Source: Rubricoccus sp963708165 (lineage in GTDB: Bacteria > Bacteroidota > Rhodothermia > Rhodothermales > Rubricoccaceae). From it: a stretch of DNA of 64,000 nucleotides. Location: NCBI GenBank assembly GCA_963708165.1, contig OY970187.1, positions 2,976,001-3,040,000 on the forward strand. The letters are read 5' to 3'. Below, piece after piece: positions 56,310 to 64,000 of the stretch (position 1 is its first letter; every line of letters starts with the position of its first letter). The translations under genes and the position numbers were made by a program. The notes under the pieces are model-generated. The model searched no databases and was not told where the DNA came from. It worked only from the letters and a program-made list of their open reading frames with translations.

Positions 56310-56327
56310 GCCTCTGGCGCCAGAGGC
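56310..56327. repeat. Perfect iterated palindrome after the DUF1573 stop
   Basis: GCCTCTGGCGCCAGAGGC begins immediately after the TAA codon at 56307-56309, allowing for the single A; another clear stop-adjacent copy. Confidence 0.88.
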
Positions 56328-56410
56328 AGGTGGTGGGTTCGCTTCCAGTACCCGCCAGAGGCCTTTGAATCCTCACGCACTCGGCGGCGCCAGAAGGGCG
56401 TTACTGGGTC

Positions 56411-57244
56411 ATGACTCGACTCTTCGCTCTCGTCTTCCTCGCGTTGCCTCTGGCGATCCAGCCTCTGGCGGCACAACCCGCCGTGGAGGCGCCTCTGAAC
56501 CGCGTGCTGGGCGCCGTGGTGCAGGCCGATGGGCGCGTGGACTACCGGCTTCTGGCGCGCTCCCACCGCGCGGACCTGGACGCCGCGTTAGACGCGGTGG
56601 CCGAGCAAAACCCCGCCGCGCTCCGAAGCGACGCGCAGAAAACGGCGTTCCTTGTCAACGCCTACAACGCCCGCGTGCTGGAGCGCGTCCTCGCCCATCC
56701 GCGTGCGACGAACCTGGAGCGCCAGGGGCTCTTCGACGAGTTCTTCGAGACGCCGTTCGCCATCGCCGGGACACGTGCGACGCTCAACCAGATCGAGCAC
56801 GGCGTGCTTCGGCGCCAGAGGCGCGTGGATGGCGCTGCCGTCTCGGCTGCGCTCCGGGCGCTCCGCCCTGCGCGCCTGGACCCACGCATCCACGTCGCGC
56901 TCAACTGTGCGGCTGTCTCGTGCCCGCAGCTGCAGCCGCGCGCGTTCACGGCGCGCACGCTGAACACGACGCTGGACCGCGCGATGCGCGAGTGGACCGG
57001 CTCCCCCCGCTTTGCCTCCGCCTCTGGCGGGTCCGTCATGCTCTCCTCGCTTCTCGACTGGTTCGGCGCGGACTGGGAAAAGCGCCAGGGGTCGCTCGGC
57101 GACGCGCTCCTGGCGGTGATGCCCGCGGGCCGGAGCGACGCCGCGGCGATCCGCTCGGCGTTGCGCGGCAAGACGCACGCGCAGCTCAAAGCCTCGGGCA
57201 CCGTGCGGTTCGCCTACGACTGGACCGTCAACCGCGCGCGCTAG
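56411..57244 (+). CDS. DUF547 secreted protein
   Basis: 277 residues. Signal peptide (to about 22, IQPLAAQ), then a DUF547 domain: KTAFLVNAYNARVLERVLAH, LNQIEHGVLRRQRR, and the hallmark DPRIHVALNCAAVSCPQLQP with its two Cys, followed by LDRAMREWTGSPRF. DUF547 has a papain-like/transglutaminase-related fold in some members, but no activity is established. Repeat-derived RQR and ASG occur in loops. Confidence 0.88.
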   Translation: MTRLFALVFLALPLAIQPLAAQPAVEAPLNRVLGAVVQADGRVDYRLLARSHRADLDAALDAVAEQNPAALRSDAQKTAFLVNAYNARVLERVLAHPRATNLERQGLFDEFFETPFAIAGTRATLNQIEHGVLRRQRRVDGAAVSAALRALRPARLDPRIHVALNCAAVSCPQLQPRAFTARTLNTTLDRAMREWTGSPRFASASGGSVMLSSLLDWFGADWEKRQGSLGDALLAVMPAGRSDAAAIRSALRGKTHAQLKASGTVRFAYDWTVNRAR

Positions 57245-57357
57245 CCTCTGGCGCTGGAGGCAGACATTCACTTCCGCGTTCGCCCTTCCGTGTTCGAGAG
57301 CCTCTGGTGCCAGAGGCCCGCTACTCGCATCTTGAGCGCCCACCCGCCCCTGGCGCT

Positions 57358-57840
57358 ATGCCCGCTCGCGTTCTGCAGGTCAACATATCCGATGGCGGCG
57401 TGCCCAAGCGCGCGGTCGACGCGGCGCGCGTGACGCGGCTGGGGTTGGAAGGCGATGCGGTCAACCATCCCAAAATCCACGGCGGCCCGGAGCGGGCGGT
57501 CTGCCTGTTCCCTGTCGAGCTGATTCAGACGCTGCAGGACGAAGGCCATCCGGTTTTTCCGGGCGCCGTCGGCGAGAACCTGACCGTCGCCGGGCTGGAC
57601 TGGAGCGTGCTGGAGATTGGCAGTACGCTGGAGATCGGAGACGCCCTCCAACTCCAGCTTTCCTCGCGCGTCGAGCCGTGCAACACCATCAAGGCGTACT
57701 TCGCCGACGGCAATTTCAAGCGCATCCAGCCCAGCCGCGTGCCCGGCGAGACGCGTTGGTACGCCCGCGTGCTCCGCGAGGGCGAGGTCAAGCCTGGCGA
57801 TCCCGTCCGGGTGGCGCCTCTGGCGGAACAGGTGGCGTAG
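57358..57840 (+). CDS. MOSC domain protein
   Basis: 160 residues from ATG 57358. MOSC (beta-strand) domain of the YiiM type: LQVNISDGGVPKRAVDAARV, GLEGDAVNHPKIHGGPERAV, FPGAVGENLTVAGLDWSVL and the conserved Cys in SSRVEPCNTIKAYF. These domains handle sulfur or molybdenum-cofactor chemistry. The end overlaps the convergent CDP-alcohol phosphotransferase gene by 53 bases, and the overlap includes a repeat half-site. Confidence 0.9.
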   Translation: MPARVLQVNISDGGVPKRAVDAARVTRLGLEGDAVNHPKIHGGPERAVCLFPVELIQTLQDEGHPVFPGAVGENLTVAGLDWSVLEIGSTLEIGDALQLQLSSRVEPCNTIKAYFADGNFKRIQPSRVPGETRWYARVLREGEVKPGDPVRVAPLAEQVA

Positions 57841-58546
57841 CCTCGCCAGAGGCCTCTGGCGCAGGTGTTGGGCGTGGGTCTGGCGCCGGGTCCAACTGGG
57901 CCATCCTGGACCTCTCCACTGCCGCTGCGATCAACCACGTGAGCAGGAGAACGGCGCCCGCTGCGGCCGCGAGCCCATCGAAAAGGGTCCACGTCTCGCC
58001 CGCCCGCACCCATCTCGGGTTGCCTGTTGCCCAAACGGCCGTGTTCGCCGCGATCACGACGAGACGAAGCTCGGTCGGCCCGAGGCCTCCTGTGGGCGCT
58101 AGGCGCAACACGCCTCTGGCAGTAGCGACGACGAAGGCAAAGCCGAAGTGCGAGAGGTAGCCCGCCAGAACTGCGAGTGCGATCCACGGCCGCACGAGCC
58201 CCGACACCGCGAGACCACCCAGCAGCAACCACGCCGAGATCGCGTCCGACGTATGGTCCACGAACGTGCCGTAGCGCGGCCGTTCGATGCGCCTCTGGCG
58301 CGCGAGCGTGCCGTCTAGGCTGTCCGCCGCCCAGTGCGCCACGAGCGCGAGCGAGGTCAGGTGCAGCCACGCCAGAGGCCCGCGGCCCGCGAGCACGAAC
58401 CCGAGCCCTCCGACGAGCGCCGCGATCACGCCAGAGGCCGTCAGCACGTCGGGCGTGACCCAGGCGGGAAGCCGCGCCGCCATGCGCGGCAGCGCCCACC
58501 GCTCGAAGCGGCCGGTCAGGGTGCGGATCTCTCGGTCGTGGGCCAT
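57788..58546 (-). CDS. CDP-alcohol phosphatidyltransferase family protein
   Basis: 252 residues, about six helices. Catalytic motif D-x2-DG-x2-AR-x8-G-x3-D-x3-D is intact: DSLDGTLARQR followed by RYGTFVDHTSD (about residues 79-105). Transfers a phosphoalcohol from CDP-activated lipid or alcohol to make a phospholipid in the inner membrane; the acceptor is unknown. The hydrophilic C-terminal tail (PTPAPEASGEATPPVPPEA) is almost wholly repeat-derived and is the part that overlaps the MOSC gene. Confidence 0.9.
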   Translation of the reverse strand: MAHDREIRTLTGRFERWALPRMAARLPAWVTPDVLTASGVIAALVGGLGFVLAGRGPLAWLHLTSLALVAHWAADSLDGTLARQRRIERPRYGTFVDHTSDAISAWLLLGGLAVSGLVRPWIALAVLAGYLSHFGFAFVVATARGVLRLAPTGGLGPTELRLVVIAANTAVWATGNPRWVRAGETWTLFDGLAAAAGAVLLLTWLIAAAVERSRMAQLDPAPDPRPTPAPEASGEATPPVPPEAPPGRDRQA

Positions 58547-58565
58547 CGGCAGGGGAGGGGGCGCG

Positions 58566-58571
58566 AAGGTA
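58566..58571 (-). promoter_or_regulatory. Putative -7 box (TACCTT) of the CDP-alcohol phosphotransferase gene
   Basis: Minus strand TACCTT followed by CG, 20 bases before the ATG at 58546. The spacing agrees with other boxes. Confidence 0.45.
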
Positions 58572-58772
58572 GCGGGAGGGATGCGGGATGGGGAGGCATT
58601 GAAGAATGCGGCATGACTCAGGCGCGTCGTTGGCGTCTGGATTGTGTGTTGCGAACGCGGAAGACAAGGAGAGAGCCTGGCCTCTGGCGCCAGAGGCGCG
58701 CATGAGCCGGGATCTCCTCAGTGGTTGTTCAACGCGGGTCGTCAGCATCGTGCACCGTCTGCCATCCAAGAG

Positions 58773-58793
58773 ATCCCGGGTCAGGCCCGGGAT
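58773..58793. repeat. Inverted repeat ATCCCGGG-TCAGG-CCCGGGAT
   Basis: A perfect 8-5-8 inverted repeat, unrelated in sequence to the iterated element. Similar ATCCCGGG palindromes are known as dispersed intergenic elements in other phyla; copy number here unknown. Confidence 0.8.
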
Positions 58794-58816
58794 GACACGT
58801 AGGAGAGTTCACGTTG

Positions 58817-58899
58817 GCCTCTGGCGCCAGAGGCCAGCGTGAGACAGCTTTCCTCGGAACTCGGAACTCGGAACTCGGAACTCGCGCGCAGCGCCAGAG
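58817..58899. repeat. Composite element: palindrome, CAGCTTT, heptamer array, half-site
   Basis: Perfect palindrome (58817-58834), then CAGCTTT, then four and a half copies of TCGGAAC (58854-58884), CGCGCG, and a half-site GCGCCAGAGGC. The same order with two heptamers (CCCGGAA) occurs at 46211-46280. Confidence 0.75.
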
Positions 58900-58937
58900 G
58901 CGACGCACCCTTCACACGAGACGCTGGCGCGTCCGGG

Positions 58938-58943
58938 TATCTT
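58938..58943 (+). promoter_or_regulatory. Putative -7 box (TATCTT) of adk
   Basis: TATCTT followed by CG, 26 bases before the adk ATG; TTCACA about 21 bases upstream could be a -33 element. Confidence 0.5.
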
Positions 58944-58968
58944 CGCGCATCACCCACACCCAACTCTG

Positions 58969-59619
58969 ATGCGTCTCGTCCTCTTTGGCCCTCCCGGCGC
59001 GGGCAAGGGCACCCAGGCCAAGCGGCTCGCCGAGCAGCACGGCCTCGTGCATCTCTCCACCGGCGACCTCTTCCGCGCCGCCATCAAGGCGCAGACGCCG
59101 CTGGGCCAGGACGCGAGCCGCTACATCCGCGAAGGGCGGCTCGTGCCCGACGAGGTGACCAACGGCCTCGTCGCCGACAAACTCGAAGAGATCGACCACG
59201 ACGCGTTCGTGCTCGACGGATACCCCCGCACGATTCCGCAGGCCGAGTGGCTTCTGGAACACCTCGCCGAGCACGACGCGCCGATCACCGCCGTCGTCAG
59301 TCTCGTCGTGCCCGAGGAGGACATCGTCGACCGCCTCTCGCGCCGCCGCACGGATTCGCAGACGGGCGCCATCTACCACCTCGACTTCAACCCGCCGCCA
59401 GAGGACGTGCCCGCCGACCGCCTGGTGCACCGTTCGGACGACCACCCGGACGCCATCCGCACGCGCCTGGGCGAGTACCACCGCGAGACGCAGCCGCTGG
59501 AAGTCTTCTTCCGCGAGCGCTCGACGTTTTTCGAGGTCGACGGCACCGGCGCGCTCGACAGCGTGCAGGCGCGCGTCGGCGAGGCGCTCACCCAGGCTCG
59601 CGGCCTCTCCGGCCTCTAG
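58969..59619 (+). CDS. adk: Adenylate kinase
   Basis: 216 residues, long form with LID. Catalyses ATP + AMP to 2 ADP. P-loop GPPGAGKGTQ (7-16), AMP-binding STGDLFR and GYPRT, LID RRTDSQTGAIYHLDFNPP with no zinc cysteines, and a C-terminal helix. The ATG at 58969 gives the invariant N-terminus MRLVLFGPPG. Single gene with its own promoter box. Confidence 0.97.
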   Translation: MRLVLFGPPGAGKGTQAKRLAEQHGLVHLSTGDLFRAAIKAQTPLGQDASRYIREGRLVPDEVTNGLVADKLEEIDHDAFVLDGYPRTIPQAEWLLEHLAEHDAPITAVVSLVVPEEDIVDRLSRRRTDSQTGAIYHLDFNPPPEDVPADRLVHRSDDHPDAIRTRLGEYHRETQPLEVFFRERSTFFEVDGTGALDSVQARVGEALTQARGLSGL

Positions 59620-59631
59620 GCGCCACGCCTG

Positions 59632-59649
59632 GCCTCTGGCGCCAGAGGC
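59632..59649. repeat. Perfect iterated palindrome after adk
   Basis: GCCTCTGGCGCCAGAGGC thirteen bases past the adk stop, in the gap before the polyprenyl synthase gene. Confidence 0.88.
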
Positions 59650-59723
59650 TTCTCCACCCGAGGCCGTGCCTGGAATCCGGGCGCGCCTCTCGCGTTTGCG
59701 ACGCCCTCCGCGTCTCCCGATCT

Positions 59724-60731
59724 GTGTCCCGCTCCCCCCTCGCCGTCGCCGTCGCCGACGTTCACGCCGCGCTCGACAGCCTCGACGTGCCTCTGGCGCC
59801 CGAGGTGCTCTACAGCCCCGTCCACCACGCGCTCAAAGGGCGCGGCAAGTTGTGGCGCCCGGCTATCGTGTTGCTCACCGCCGAGGCCTTTGGTGGCGAA
59901 GAGGCACGCGCCCGCGCCATGCCCGCGGCGCTCGCGACCGAGGTGTTCCACACGTTTACGCTCGTCCACGACGACATCATGGACAAGTCCGCCACGCGCC
60001 GCGGCGCGCCGACGGTCTACGCCAAGTGGGGCACGAGTACAGCGATTCTCGCGGGCGATCTCCTGTTCTCGCTCGCCGGAGACCTCTTGCGCCGCACCCA
60101 GACCGACCGCCTGGGCGACGCGCTGGGCGTCTACCACGCGATGGTCGCGAGCCTCTGCGAAGGCCAGGCGCTCGACCTCGCGTTCGAGACGCGCCACGAC
60201 GTAACGCCCGACGATTATCTCGCGATGATCGACGGCAAGACGGGCGCGCTGCTCGAACTCGCCTTCGACCTCGGCGCCCTCGTCGGCGGCGCGAGTGGCG
60301 ACCAGCGCCGCCGCCTCCGTGAGGCCTCGCACGCGCTCGGCCGCGCCTTCCAGCTGCAAGACGACGTGCTGGACATCACCGCGACCGAGGCCGAGCTGGG
60401 CAAGCCCATCGGCGGCGACCTGCGCGAGGGCAAGCGCACGTGGCTCCTCCTCCGTGCCATCGAAGCCGCGGGCGAAGCCGAGGCCTCTGGCGAGACCGGC
60501 GCCGCTGGCGACCGTGCGTTCTTCGACGGCGCCCTGGACGGTGGCCTCGCGCCAGAGGCCGTCGCGGATGCGCGCGCGCGCATGGAGCGCCTGGGCGTGA
60601 TCGCCGAAGCCTCTGGCGAGGCCCAGGCCTACGCCACGCGCGGCGAAGCAGGCCTGGACGTGCTCCCGCCCGGCGACGCCACCGACGCGCTCCGCGTGCT
60701 CGCGCACGCGCTCGCGACCCGCGGCAACTAG
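59724..60731 (+). CDS. Polyprenyl (isoprenyl) diphosphate synthase
   Basis: 335 residues from GTG 59724 (MSRSPLAVAVADVH); the frame is open upstream over adk but is not coding. Trans-isoprenyl synthase: KGRGKLWRPAIVLLTAEAFG, the first Asp-rich motif DDIMD in TFTLVHDDIMDKSATRRGAP, GDLLFSLAG, KTGALLELAFDLGALVGG and the second motif FQLQDDVLDIT with KPIGGDLREGKRTW. It condenses IPP with allylic diphosphates; chain length (GGPP or longer, for carotenoids or menaquinone) is not decided. The region 250-300 is repeat-expanded (EAEASGETGAAG, IAEASGEAQAY). Confidence 0.92.
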   Translation: MSRSPLAVAVADVHAALDSLDVPLAPEVLYSPVHHALKGRGKLWRPAIVLLTAEAFGGEEARARAMPAALATEVFHTFTLVHDDIMDKSATRRGAPTVYAKWGTSTAILAGDLLFSLAGDLLRRTQTDRLGDALGVYHAMVASLCEGQALDLAFETRHDVTPDDYLAMIDGKTGALLELAFDLGALVGGASGDQRRRLREASHALGRAFQLQDDVLDITATEAELGKPIGGDLREGKRTWLLLRAIEAAGEAEASGETGAAGDRAFFDGALDGGLAPEAVADARARMERLGVIAEASGEAQAYATRGEAGLDVLPPGDATDALRVLAHALATRGN

Positions 60732-60839
60732 CGTCGCCAGAGGCCTCTGGCGAGACGCAGGTGGACCCAGAGCGCAGCCCCTTGCTCTGCCCATCCCGCA
60801 CCCTCTTCATCCCTCCACGAGCGCCAGAGGCCGCGCGGC

Positions 60840-60845
60840 TATCTT
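60840..60845 (+). promoter_or_regulatory. Putative -7 box (TATCTT) of ptsH
   Basis: TATCTT followed by CC, 25 bases before the ptsH ATG. A half-site GCGCCAGAGGC ends eight bases before the box. Confidence 0.5.
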
Positions 60846-60869
60846 CCTCGTTCCCCTTCCCGCTCGTTT

Positions 60870-61139
60870 ATGCTCACTCGCGAGGTCACCGTCCGCAACC
60901 GCGCAGGCGTCCACACGCGCCCTGCCTCGATGATCGTGCGCGAGGCCGCCCGCTTCACCTCGGAGTTCTTTATCAAGAAGGACGGCTACGAGATCAACGG
61001 CAAGAGCATCATCGGCGTGATGACGCTCGCCGCCGAGCAGGGCGCCACGCTCGAACTCCAGTTCGACGGCCCCGACGAAGCCGACGCCGCCAACGCTCTC
61101 GAAGCGCTCTTCGAGACCGGCTTCGGAGAGCCTGTTTAG
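60870..61139 (+). CDS. ptsH: Phosphocarrier protein HPr
   Basis: 89 residues. Accepts phosphate from enzyme I on His15 in NRAGVHTRPASM. The Ser46 region reads GKSIIGVMTLAA, so HPr-kinase control is possible. Part of the phosphotransferase system; enzyme I follows 158 bases downstream and no sugar-specific EII is in the window, so the pair may serve regulation or a distant EII. Confidence 0.95.
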   Translation: MLTREVTVRNRAGVHTRPASMIVREAARFTSEFFIKKDGYEINGKSIIGVMTLAAEQGATLELQFDGPDEADAANALEALFETGFGEPV

Positions 61140-61296
61140 GAAGAGGGATAGGGGATGCGGGATTGAGGGATGGGAAGAGAGTCCCTGGTCTCCACATGCC
61201 TCTGCCTTTCGCGGCTCGCTTCGCCAGAGGCGCAGGGTCTAATCCGCAGATTTCCCGTATCCCTCCATCCCTCTCTCATCCCGCATCCCTCCCGCA
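61140..61296. repeat. Purine/pyrimidine-rich repeats between ptsH and ptsI
   Basis: Contains GGGATGCGGGATTGAGGG on the plus strand and, nearer ptsI, the reverse-type string CATCCCTCTCTCATCCCGCA, which could pair into a long imperfect hairpin. Also one half-site at about 61224. Confidence 0.6.
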
Positions 61297-63138
61297 ATGC
61301 CCCTCCCCGAACTCCACGCCGACGTTGCCGCTGCTGCGGTAGCGGCCGCTCAACCGGCCGGTGAGATCGTCGTGGACGGCATCGGTGTCTCGCCGGGCGT
61401 CGCGATCGGTCCAGTCTACCTGTACGCAGGCGGCGCGTACCAGGCGGACCAGCAGGAACTGGCCTCTGGCGAAATCGAGGAAGAGCTGGGCCGGTTCGAG
61501 CGCGCCATCGAGCGCAGCGAGCGCGAGTTGGGCAAGATCCGCGTCATCGCGCGCGACAAGCTGGGAGACGACTCGGCGGGCATCTTCGACGCGCAGGCGC
61601 TCGTCCTCCGCGACAGCCAGTTTTACGACCGCGTGCGCACGCTCGTCCGCCAGAGGCGCATGGGCGCCGGGTGGGCCACGCAAGAGGTGCTGGACGAGCA
61701 CCGCCAGAGGCTTCTGGCGAGCGACAGCCCGCTCATGCGCGACCGCGCGGGCGATTTCTACGACGTGCAGAACCGCGTGCTGCGCAACCTTCAGCAGGGG
61801 CGGGCGGTCTCGCGGATCGACAAAAACCGCATCGTCATCGCGCAAAACCTGACCGCCGCCGATGTGCTGCTGTTCAGCCGCCACGGCGTGCGTGGCGTCG
61901 TGCTGGACCACGGCGGGCCGACGAGCCACGTCTCGATCATGGCCCGCGCGCTCGGCGTGCCCACGTCGGTCAGTCTCCATGGCCTGGCCGCGCAGGTGAA
62001 GGCGGACGATGAGGTGATCGTGGACGGCTTCTCAGGCCGCGTAATCGTCAACCCGACGGACGAGACGCGAGAGGCGTACACCGACAAACAGGCGCGCTTC
62101 GCACGGCTCGAAGCCACGCGCGACGAAGTCGTGGCCGAGCCCTCGGAGACTGCCGACGGGCACCACGTCTCGCTGCAGGCCAACGTGGAGTTCCCCCAGG
62201 AATTTCCGCTCCTGCACACCTTCGGCGCCGAAGGCGTGGGGCTGTTCAGGACCGAGATGCTGTTCCTCACCCAGGGCCGCGCGCTGGACGAGGAGCAGCA
62301 GTACGAGGTCTACCGCGATGCCGTCGTGGCCGCCGCCCCGCACGCCGTCACGTTCCGCCTGCTCGACCTGGGTGGCGACAAAGTGCTGCCGATGGCCCGC
62401 CGTGAGGCCAACCCCTTTCTGGGCTGGCGCGGCCTGCGCATTTTGTTAGACAAGCCCGACCTGCTCAAGCCGCAGATCCGCGCCATCCTCCGCGCCGCCG
62501 CCGCCTCTGGCGAGACCGACAAGCCAGCACGGATGCTGCTCCCGATGGTGTCGTCGCTGGACGAGGTCCGTCTGACGCGCGCCGCCATCCGCGAGGTGAT
62601 TGCCGAGCTAGAGGCCTCTGGCGTCGAGCACCGCGCCGATCTGCCGGTCGGCATCATGGTCGAAGTGCCAGCCGTGGCGCTCATGGCGGATCGGTTCGCG
62701 AAGGTGTCGGACTTCTTCTCCATCGGCACCAACGACCTGACGCAGTTCACGCTGGCGGTCGACCGCGGCAACGACTTGGTGGCGGGGCGCTACCGCGAAC
62801 TGCACCCGGCCGTGCTCGGTCTCATCGCGCGGACGGTGGAGGCGGCCCACGCCAGAGGCATCCCCGTGAGTGTCTGCGGCGAGATGGCCGCGGATCCGCG
62901 CATCACGCCGCTGCTCGTCGGCCTGGGCGCCGATTCGCTCTCGGCCTCGCCCGCCTACCTCTCCCTCGTCAAGCGCGTCCTCCGCGCGCTGACCATGGAC
63001 GAGGCGCGCGACTTGGCGCTCCGAGCCCTCCGCCAACCGGACGCCGATGCCGTCGGTCGCCTGCTGGACTACTGGCTCGTGTGCCATAACCGCGACCTCG
63101 CGGCGTTGCTGGGCGCGGACGAAGCGGTCAAGCGCTAG
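61297..63138 (+). CDS. ptsI: Phosphoenolpyruvate-protein phosphotransferase (PTS enzyme I)
   Basis: 613 residues, slightly longer than the usual 570-580 because of an N-terminal extension of about 25 residues. Takes phosphate from PEP on His211 in GGPTSHVSIMARALG and passes it to HPr. C-terminal PEP-binding domain: EGVGLFRTEMLFL, RLLDLGGDKVLPM, MLPMVSSLDEVR, DFFSIGTNDLTQF and the catalytic Cys in VSVCGEMAADP. Operon with ptsH. Confidence 0.96.
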   Translation: MPLPELHADVAAAAVAAAQPAGEIVVDGIGVSPGVAIGPVYLYAGGAYQADQQELASGEIEEELGRFERAIERSERELGKIRVIARDKLGDDSAGIFDAQALVLRDSQFYDRVRTLVRQRRMGAGWATQEVLDEHRQRLLASDSPLMRDRAGDFYDVQNRVLRNLQQGRAVSRIDKNRIVIAQNLTAADVLLFSRHGVRGVVLDHGGPTSHVSIMARALGVPTSVSLHGLAAQVKADDEVIVDGFSGRVIVNPTDETREAYTDKQARFARLEATRDEVVAEPSETADGHHVSLQANVEFPQEFPLLHTFGAEGVGLFRTEMLFLTQGRALDEEQQYEVYRDAVVAAAPHAVTFRLLDLGGDKVLPMARREANPFLGWRGLRILLDKPDLLKPQIRAILRAAAASGETDKPARMLLPMVSSLDEVRLTRAAIREVIAELEASGVEHRADLPVGIMVEVPAVALMADRFAKVSDFFSIGTNDLTQFTLAVDRGNDLVAGRYRELHPAVLGLIARTVEAAHARGIPVSVCGEMAADPRITPLLVGLGADSLSASPAYLSLVKRVLRALTMDEARDLALRALRQPDADAVGRLLDYWLVCHNRDLAALLGADEAVKR

Positions 63139-63423
63139 CCCAGATCGGCGTTCGGGGCAGGCGCCAGAGGCCTCTGGCGGGATGTATGTGGTGAGGGATA
63201 GAGGGATGCGGTGTCATAAAGCTTCGGTCTGCACCTCCCCGCGGTGAAGAGCGGGCCTCTGGCGCCAGAGGCGTACTCTGGCCTGCGGTCACACCCCTGC
63301 ACAAGGGCGAGGCAAGCTTCACCCCTACGAATTCCCGCGCCCATGCCGATACTGCAGCCTCTGGCGCCGGTGCCCCGCCAGAGGCCGCATCCCTCCATCG
63401 CGCATCCCTCCAACCCTCTCCTT
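63139..63423. other. Repeat-rich gap after ptsI
   Basis: About 285 bases without a gene. Holds an outward-type half-site pair (about 63160-63180), GAGGGATAGAGGGATGCGG, a perfect palindrome at 63255-63272, two spaced half-sites (63357 and 63376) and CATCCCTCC strings before the next start codon. Confidence 0.7.
63255..63272. repeat. Perfect iterated palindrome
   Basis: GCCTCTGGCGCCAGAGGC in the gap between ptsI and the phosphosugar isomerase gene. Confidence 0.88.
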
Positions 63424-64000
63424 ATGCCCCGCTCCCTCTTCGACCCCGCCCTCGACCCGCAGGACATGCGCGGCGCCATCGCCGCCTTCCCCAATCACCT
63501 CGCCGAAGGCTGGCAGCGCGGCGCGGACGCCAGAGGCTTCGGCCTCGACGCCGACGACCTCAACGGCATCGTCGTCCTCGGCATGGGCGGCTCTGCGATT
63601 GGCGCCGATCTGGTTCGCGCGCTCGCCGCGCCAGAGGCCCGCGTGCCCGTCGTCGTCAACCGCGCGTACGACCTGCCGGCGTGGGTGGGGGAGACCACGC
63701 TCGTCATTGCCTCGTCGTACTCCGGCGGGACCGAGGAAACGCTGAGCGGGCTGGATGCCGCCGAAGCCGCGGGCGCGCGCACCGCCGCGATCACGTCCGG
63801 CGGGACGTTGGCAGAGCGCATGAGCGGGCGCCCCGTCGTGACCATCTCCGGCGGCTTGCAGCCGCGCGCCGCGCTGGGCTACTCGCTCGGCGTGCTCCTT
63901 CGCGCCTTCCGCGACGCCGGGCAGATCTCGCTCACCGACTCTGAGTTTCTGACCGCCCTTGGCCAGGCTCGCGAGCGCGCCGACGCCTACAACCAGGACG
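63424..64000 (+). CDS. Bifunctional phosphoglucose/phosphomannose isomerase, SIS domain (3' end missing)
   Basis: First 192 residues of a gene that runs past the window. Starts MPRSLFDPALDPQDMRGAIA, then a SIS domain with the sugar-phosphate loop GIVVLGMGGSAIGADLVRAL, VNRAYDLPAWVGETTLVIAS and SYSGGTEETLSG. This is the archaeal/Bacteroidota-like PGI/PMI family, which interconverts glucose-6-P or mannose-6-P with fructose-6-P. Because no stop is present it is easily missed. Repeat-derived ARG and PEA occur at about residues 38 and 71. Confidence 0.88.
   Translation, partial: MPRSLFDPALDPQDMRGAIAAFPNHLAEGWQRGADARGFGLDADDLNGIVVLGMGGSAIGADLVRALAAPEARVPVVVNRAYDLPAWVGETTLVIASSYSGGTEETLSGLDAAEAAGARTAAITSGGTLAERMSGRPVVTISGGLQPRAALGYSLGVLLRAFRDAGQISLTDSEFLTALGQARERADAYNQD

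Larger units (their letters stand above)
58572..58937. other. Repeat-filled gap upstream of adk
   Basis: About 370 bases without a gene. Contains GGGATGCGGGATGGGG, iterated palindromes at 58680-58697 and 58817-58834, an inverted repeat ATCCCGGG-N5-CCCGGGAT (58773-58793), a TCGGAAC tandem (58854-58881) and a half-site at about 58892. Confidence 0.7.

Overview
The window is about two-thirds G+C, densely coded, and looks like a chromosome segment of a Rhodothermota (Rhodothermia) bacterium, probably near Rubricoccus/Rubrivirga. Three things point there: an alternative complex III operon fused to an A2-type caa3 oxidase operon as in Rhodothermus marinus, two proteins with C-terminal type IX secretion sorting domains, and Bacteroidota-like promoter boxes (TAnCTT). 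The lineage is inference; the gene content is read from the sequence. I saw no rRNA, tRNA, CRISPR array, transposase or phage gene.

Layout. 1-5.1 kb: end of lptB, a secreted unknown, a cystathionine gamma-synthase/lyase, a TPR lipoprotein. 5.1-12.3 kb: an unknown gene paired with fumarylacetoacetase, queA, a secreted T9SS LVIVD-repeat protein, nadC. 12.5-23.5 kb: envelope and lipid genes (GlsB-type protein, lipoprotein, EnvC-like protein, thioesterase, accA, a glycosyltransferase, a MATE pump, an OmpA-family/outer-membrane pair). 23.7-39.3 kb: the respiratory cluster actABCDEF, a one-helix protein, SCO, caa3 subunits II, I, III and IV, and a second one-helix protein. Electrons would pass from quinol through ACIII to the cytochrome c domain of subunit II and on to oxygen. 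39.3-50.3 kb: metF, hpf, ybeY, a DUF2723 membrane protein, an L-2-hydroxyglutarate oxidase-like gene, an AbgT transporter, and a two-gene copper-amine-oxidase-like locus. 50.5-52.9 kb: a fused alpha/beta E1 dehydrogenase. 52.96-55.5 kb: an AT-richer island of small secreted proteins. 55.6-64 kb: DUF1573, DUF547, MOSC and CDP-alcohol phosphotransferase genes, adk, a polyprenyl synthase, ptsH-ptsI, and the start of a phosphosugar isomerase.

The outstanding signal is a short element, GCCTCTGGCG (reverse CGCCAGAGGC), scattered through the whole window inside genes and between them at roughly 4-5 half-sites per kb, far above chance. Between genes it often forms the 18-bp palindrome GCCTCTGGCGCCAGAGGC, typically right after a stop codon or just upstream of a TAnCTT promoter box. 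Inside genes it is read as Ala-Ser-Gly, Pro-Glu-Ala, Pro-Leu-Ala, Ala-Arg-Gly, Arg-Gln-Arg or Leu-Trp-Arg. It behaves like a DNA-uptake sequence or HIP1-type iterated palindrome, but denser.

Five genes (glsB-like, glycosyltransferase, abgT, E1, DUF1573) are each split by an apparent one-base insertion. Their intact products are annotated across the break.
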